From: an uncultured Spirochaetales bacterium
GTDB taxonomy: Bacteria > Spirochaetota > Spirochaetia > Sphaerochaetales > Sphaerochaetaceae
Assembly (NCBI GenBank): GCA_937902565.1
Contig: CALFMX010000314.1
Coordinates: 1 to 8,522, forward strand
Length of the DNA stretch: 8,522 bases
Reading direction: 5' to 3'
The first letter of the stretch is position 1; each line of letters opens with the position of its first letter. The translations under genes were made by a program, and so were the position numbers. This document shows, piece after piece, positions 7,517 to 8,522 of this stretch. The notes beneath the pieces were generated by a model. That model had not been told where the DNA came from, made no database searches, and saw only the letters and a program-made list of their open reading frames with translations.

Positions 7517-8466
7517 ACTCCCTCCCGATCGGTTATGGTCTTGATCATGTCCGCTGTCATCGACGCAAGGTCGTATCGAGGCGTGAAGCCCCACTCCACC
7601 CGCGCTGCATAATCCTCCATGCAGTCCGGCCAGGAGTCGGCGATGGCCTGGCGTACCGGGTCGATCGCATAGCTGATGGTGAACTCGGGGATGTGGGTGC
7701 GGATATAGGCGGCCTGCTCCTCAGGGCAGAAGCTCATCGCCGCGATGTTGAAGGCGTTGCGATGGCGCAGTGCAGAGGGGTCGGCCTCCATGATCGCTAT
7801 CGCTGCATCAACGGCATCGGGCATGTAGATCATATCCAGGTAGGTATCACCCCTGAGGAAGCACGTATAGTGCTTGTTGCGCACCGCCTCGTAGTAGATC
7901 TCGACGGCGTAGTCGGTCGTCCCGCCCCCGGGAGGGGTGAGGTTGCTGATCACCCCCGGGAAACGGATCCCGCGGGTGTCGACATCCCAGCGGTGGTGGT
8001 AGTAGTCGCAGAGAAGCTCCCCGCTGACCTTGGAGACCCCGTAGATCGAGGTGGGCCGCTGGATCGTGTCCTGGGGAGTGAACTGCTTGGGGGTCGTCGG
8101 GCCGAAGGCTCCGATCGAGGAGGGGGTGAAGACGGCACAGCCGTGCTCACGGGCAACCTCCAGGCTAGCGATCAGGCCGTTGATATTGAGGTTCCATGCC
8201 CCCAAAGGGTCCTGCTCGGCCCGCGCCGAGAGCAAGGCTGCCAGGTGGTAGATCGTGTCGATCTTGTGGCGGCGCACAATCTCGTCGATCGCCTTTCCGT
8301 CGCGTGCATCGACGAGGTAGAAAGGACCTCCTTCGATCAATGGCCGGTTGACATCGTTGCGGATGTCGGTGAGGACGACATTCTCGGCGCCGTAGCGACG
8401 CCTGCACTCAAGGGCGATTTCACTGCCCAGCTGGCCCAACGCCCCAATGATCAAAATCCGTTGCAT
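7513..8466 (-). CDS. tdh: L-threonine 3-dehydrogenase, short-chain (epimerase-like) type
   Basis: NAD-dependent oxidation of L-threonine to 2-amino-3-oxobutanoate, which Kbl then cleaves. At 317 residues it is the extended short-chain dehydrogenase form, related to UDP-galactose epimerases, not the zinc-dependent medium-chain Tdh of E. coli. Features: Rossmann glycine motif GALGQLG (8-14); Asp34 in VLTDIRND at the end of the second strand, fitting NAD over NADP; TPSSIGAFGP (114-123) with the catalytic Ser; YGVSK (142-146) with catalytic Tyr142 and Lys146; then FPGVIS (169-174), TTDYAVEIYYEA (183-194) and DMIYMPDA (211-218), which are distinctive of this threonine dehydrogenase subgroup. ATG 8466 puts MQRILIIGALG exactly where homologues begin. 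No ribosome binding site is visible, because the sequence just upstream is a 52-bp copy of codons inside the gene itself (see repeat). The gene is first of the tdh-kbl pair. A generic sugar-nucleotide epimerase is the alternative, made unlikely by the kbl partner. Confidence 0.93.
7518..7526 (-). promoter_or_regulatory. ribosome binding site of kbl
   Basis: GGGAGGGAG on the minus strand ends 1 base before ATG 7516, with its best core GGGAGG (7526-7521) 4 bases from the start. It lies within the last codons of tdh and supports the 395-residue kbl start over the longer open frame. Confidence 0.75.
8357..8408. repeat. 52-bp perfect direct repeat, copy inside tdh
   Basis: These 52 bases recur without mismatch at 8468-8519, an offset of 111 bases (37 codons). 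This copy encodes residues 21-37 of Tdh, between the first helix and the second strand of the NAD-binding fold. It reads as normal family sequence, so it is the original copy. Confidence 0.95.
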
Positions 8467-8467
8467 C

Positions 8468-8519
8468 TTGCGGATGTCGGTGAGGACGACATTCTCGGCG
8501 CCGTAGCGACGCCTGCACT
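8468..8519. repeat. 52-bp perfect direct repeat, copy upstream of tdh at the window edge
   Basis: Perfect second copy of 8357-8408. It begins 2 bases upstream of the tdh start codon and ends 3 bases before the window end, where the sequence reads AAA. It is in the tdh reading frame, but the TAG formed by 8520-8518 stops that frame at once, so it does not extend the protein usefully. It replaces the place where a promoter and ribosome binding site would be expected. A misassembly or chimeric read is the likeliest source. Confidence 0.95.
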
Positions 8520-8522
8520 AAA

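Noticed and set aside
7517..7594. Longer N-terminus for kbl starting at ATG 7594
   Set aside because: It lies entirely within the end of tdh, adds residues not found in the family, and ignores the strong ribosome binding site before ATG 7516.
8467..8519. Upstream repeat as a duplicated NAD-binding segment extending Tdh
   Set aside because: The frame is continuous with tdh, but TAG at 8520-8518 closes it immediately before the repeat and no start codon lies in that frame there. Family N-termini begin at the 8466 methionine.

Overview
The window is an 8.5 kb stretch of compact bacterial DNA. G+C looks moderately high by eye (not computed) and coding density is near total. Seven complete or near-complete protein genes and one truncated gene are supported. 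No rRNA, tRNA, CRISPR array, transposase or phage gene was seen. The best lineage clue is the eukaryote-type hexokinase, which is typical among bacteria of spirochaetes (Treponema, Sphaerochaeta and relatives). A spirochaete, perhaps Sphaerochaeta-like, is therefore my inference, not a demonstrated assignment. The odd length, the gene cut at the left edge and the aberrant repeat at the right edge suggest a whole metagenomic or draft contig.

Layout, left to right. (1) A 3'-truncated pyridoxal/pyridoxamine kinase gene on the minus strand (1-560). It is divergent from (2) an alpha-D-phosphohexomutase (phosphoglucomutase/phosphomannomutase family, 628-2472, plus), with a 67-bp divergent promoter region between them. 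(3) A minus-strand operon read from about 4870 to 2469: an exported protein of unknown function, then a hexokinase, then a Vsr mismatch endonuclease, with gaps of 8 and 5 bases. (4) A short back-to-back promoter region (4834-4920), then sbcB (exonuclease I) on the plus strand. (5) A minus-strand tdh-kbl pair at the right end, joined by a 4-base ATGA overlap.

Functional logic. Hexokinase and the phosphohexomutase could act in sequence (glucose to glucose-6-phosphate to glucose-1-phosphate), although they lie in different, convergent transcription units. Tdh and Kbl form the complete two-step threonine-to-glycine plus acetyl-CoA pathway. Kbl uses pyridoxal phosphate, which the kinase at the left edge would help supply, but the two are not co-transcribed. 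Vsr and exonuclease I are both DNA repair enzymes, but sit in separate units.

The most unusual points are structural. There is a perfect 52-bp direct repeat at the extreme right end, which is probably an assembly or chimera artefact. Two or three genes have a -10-like hexamer exactly 6 bases upstream of the ATG and no ribosome binding site, so they may be leaderless. Both convergent gene pairs overlap at their stop codons. Vsr appears without a cytosine methyltransferase, and an unrecognised exported protein heads the hexokinase operon. I did not find a convincing new multi-gene system; most of the window is ordinary metabolism and repair.
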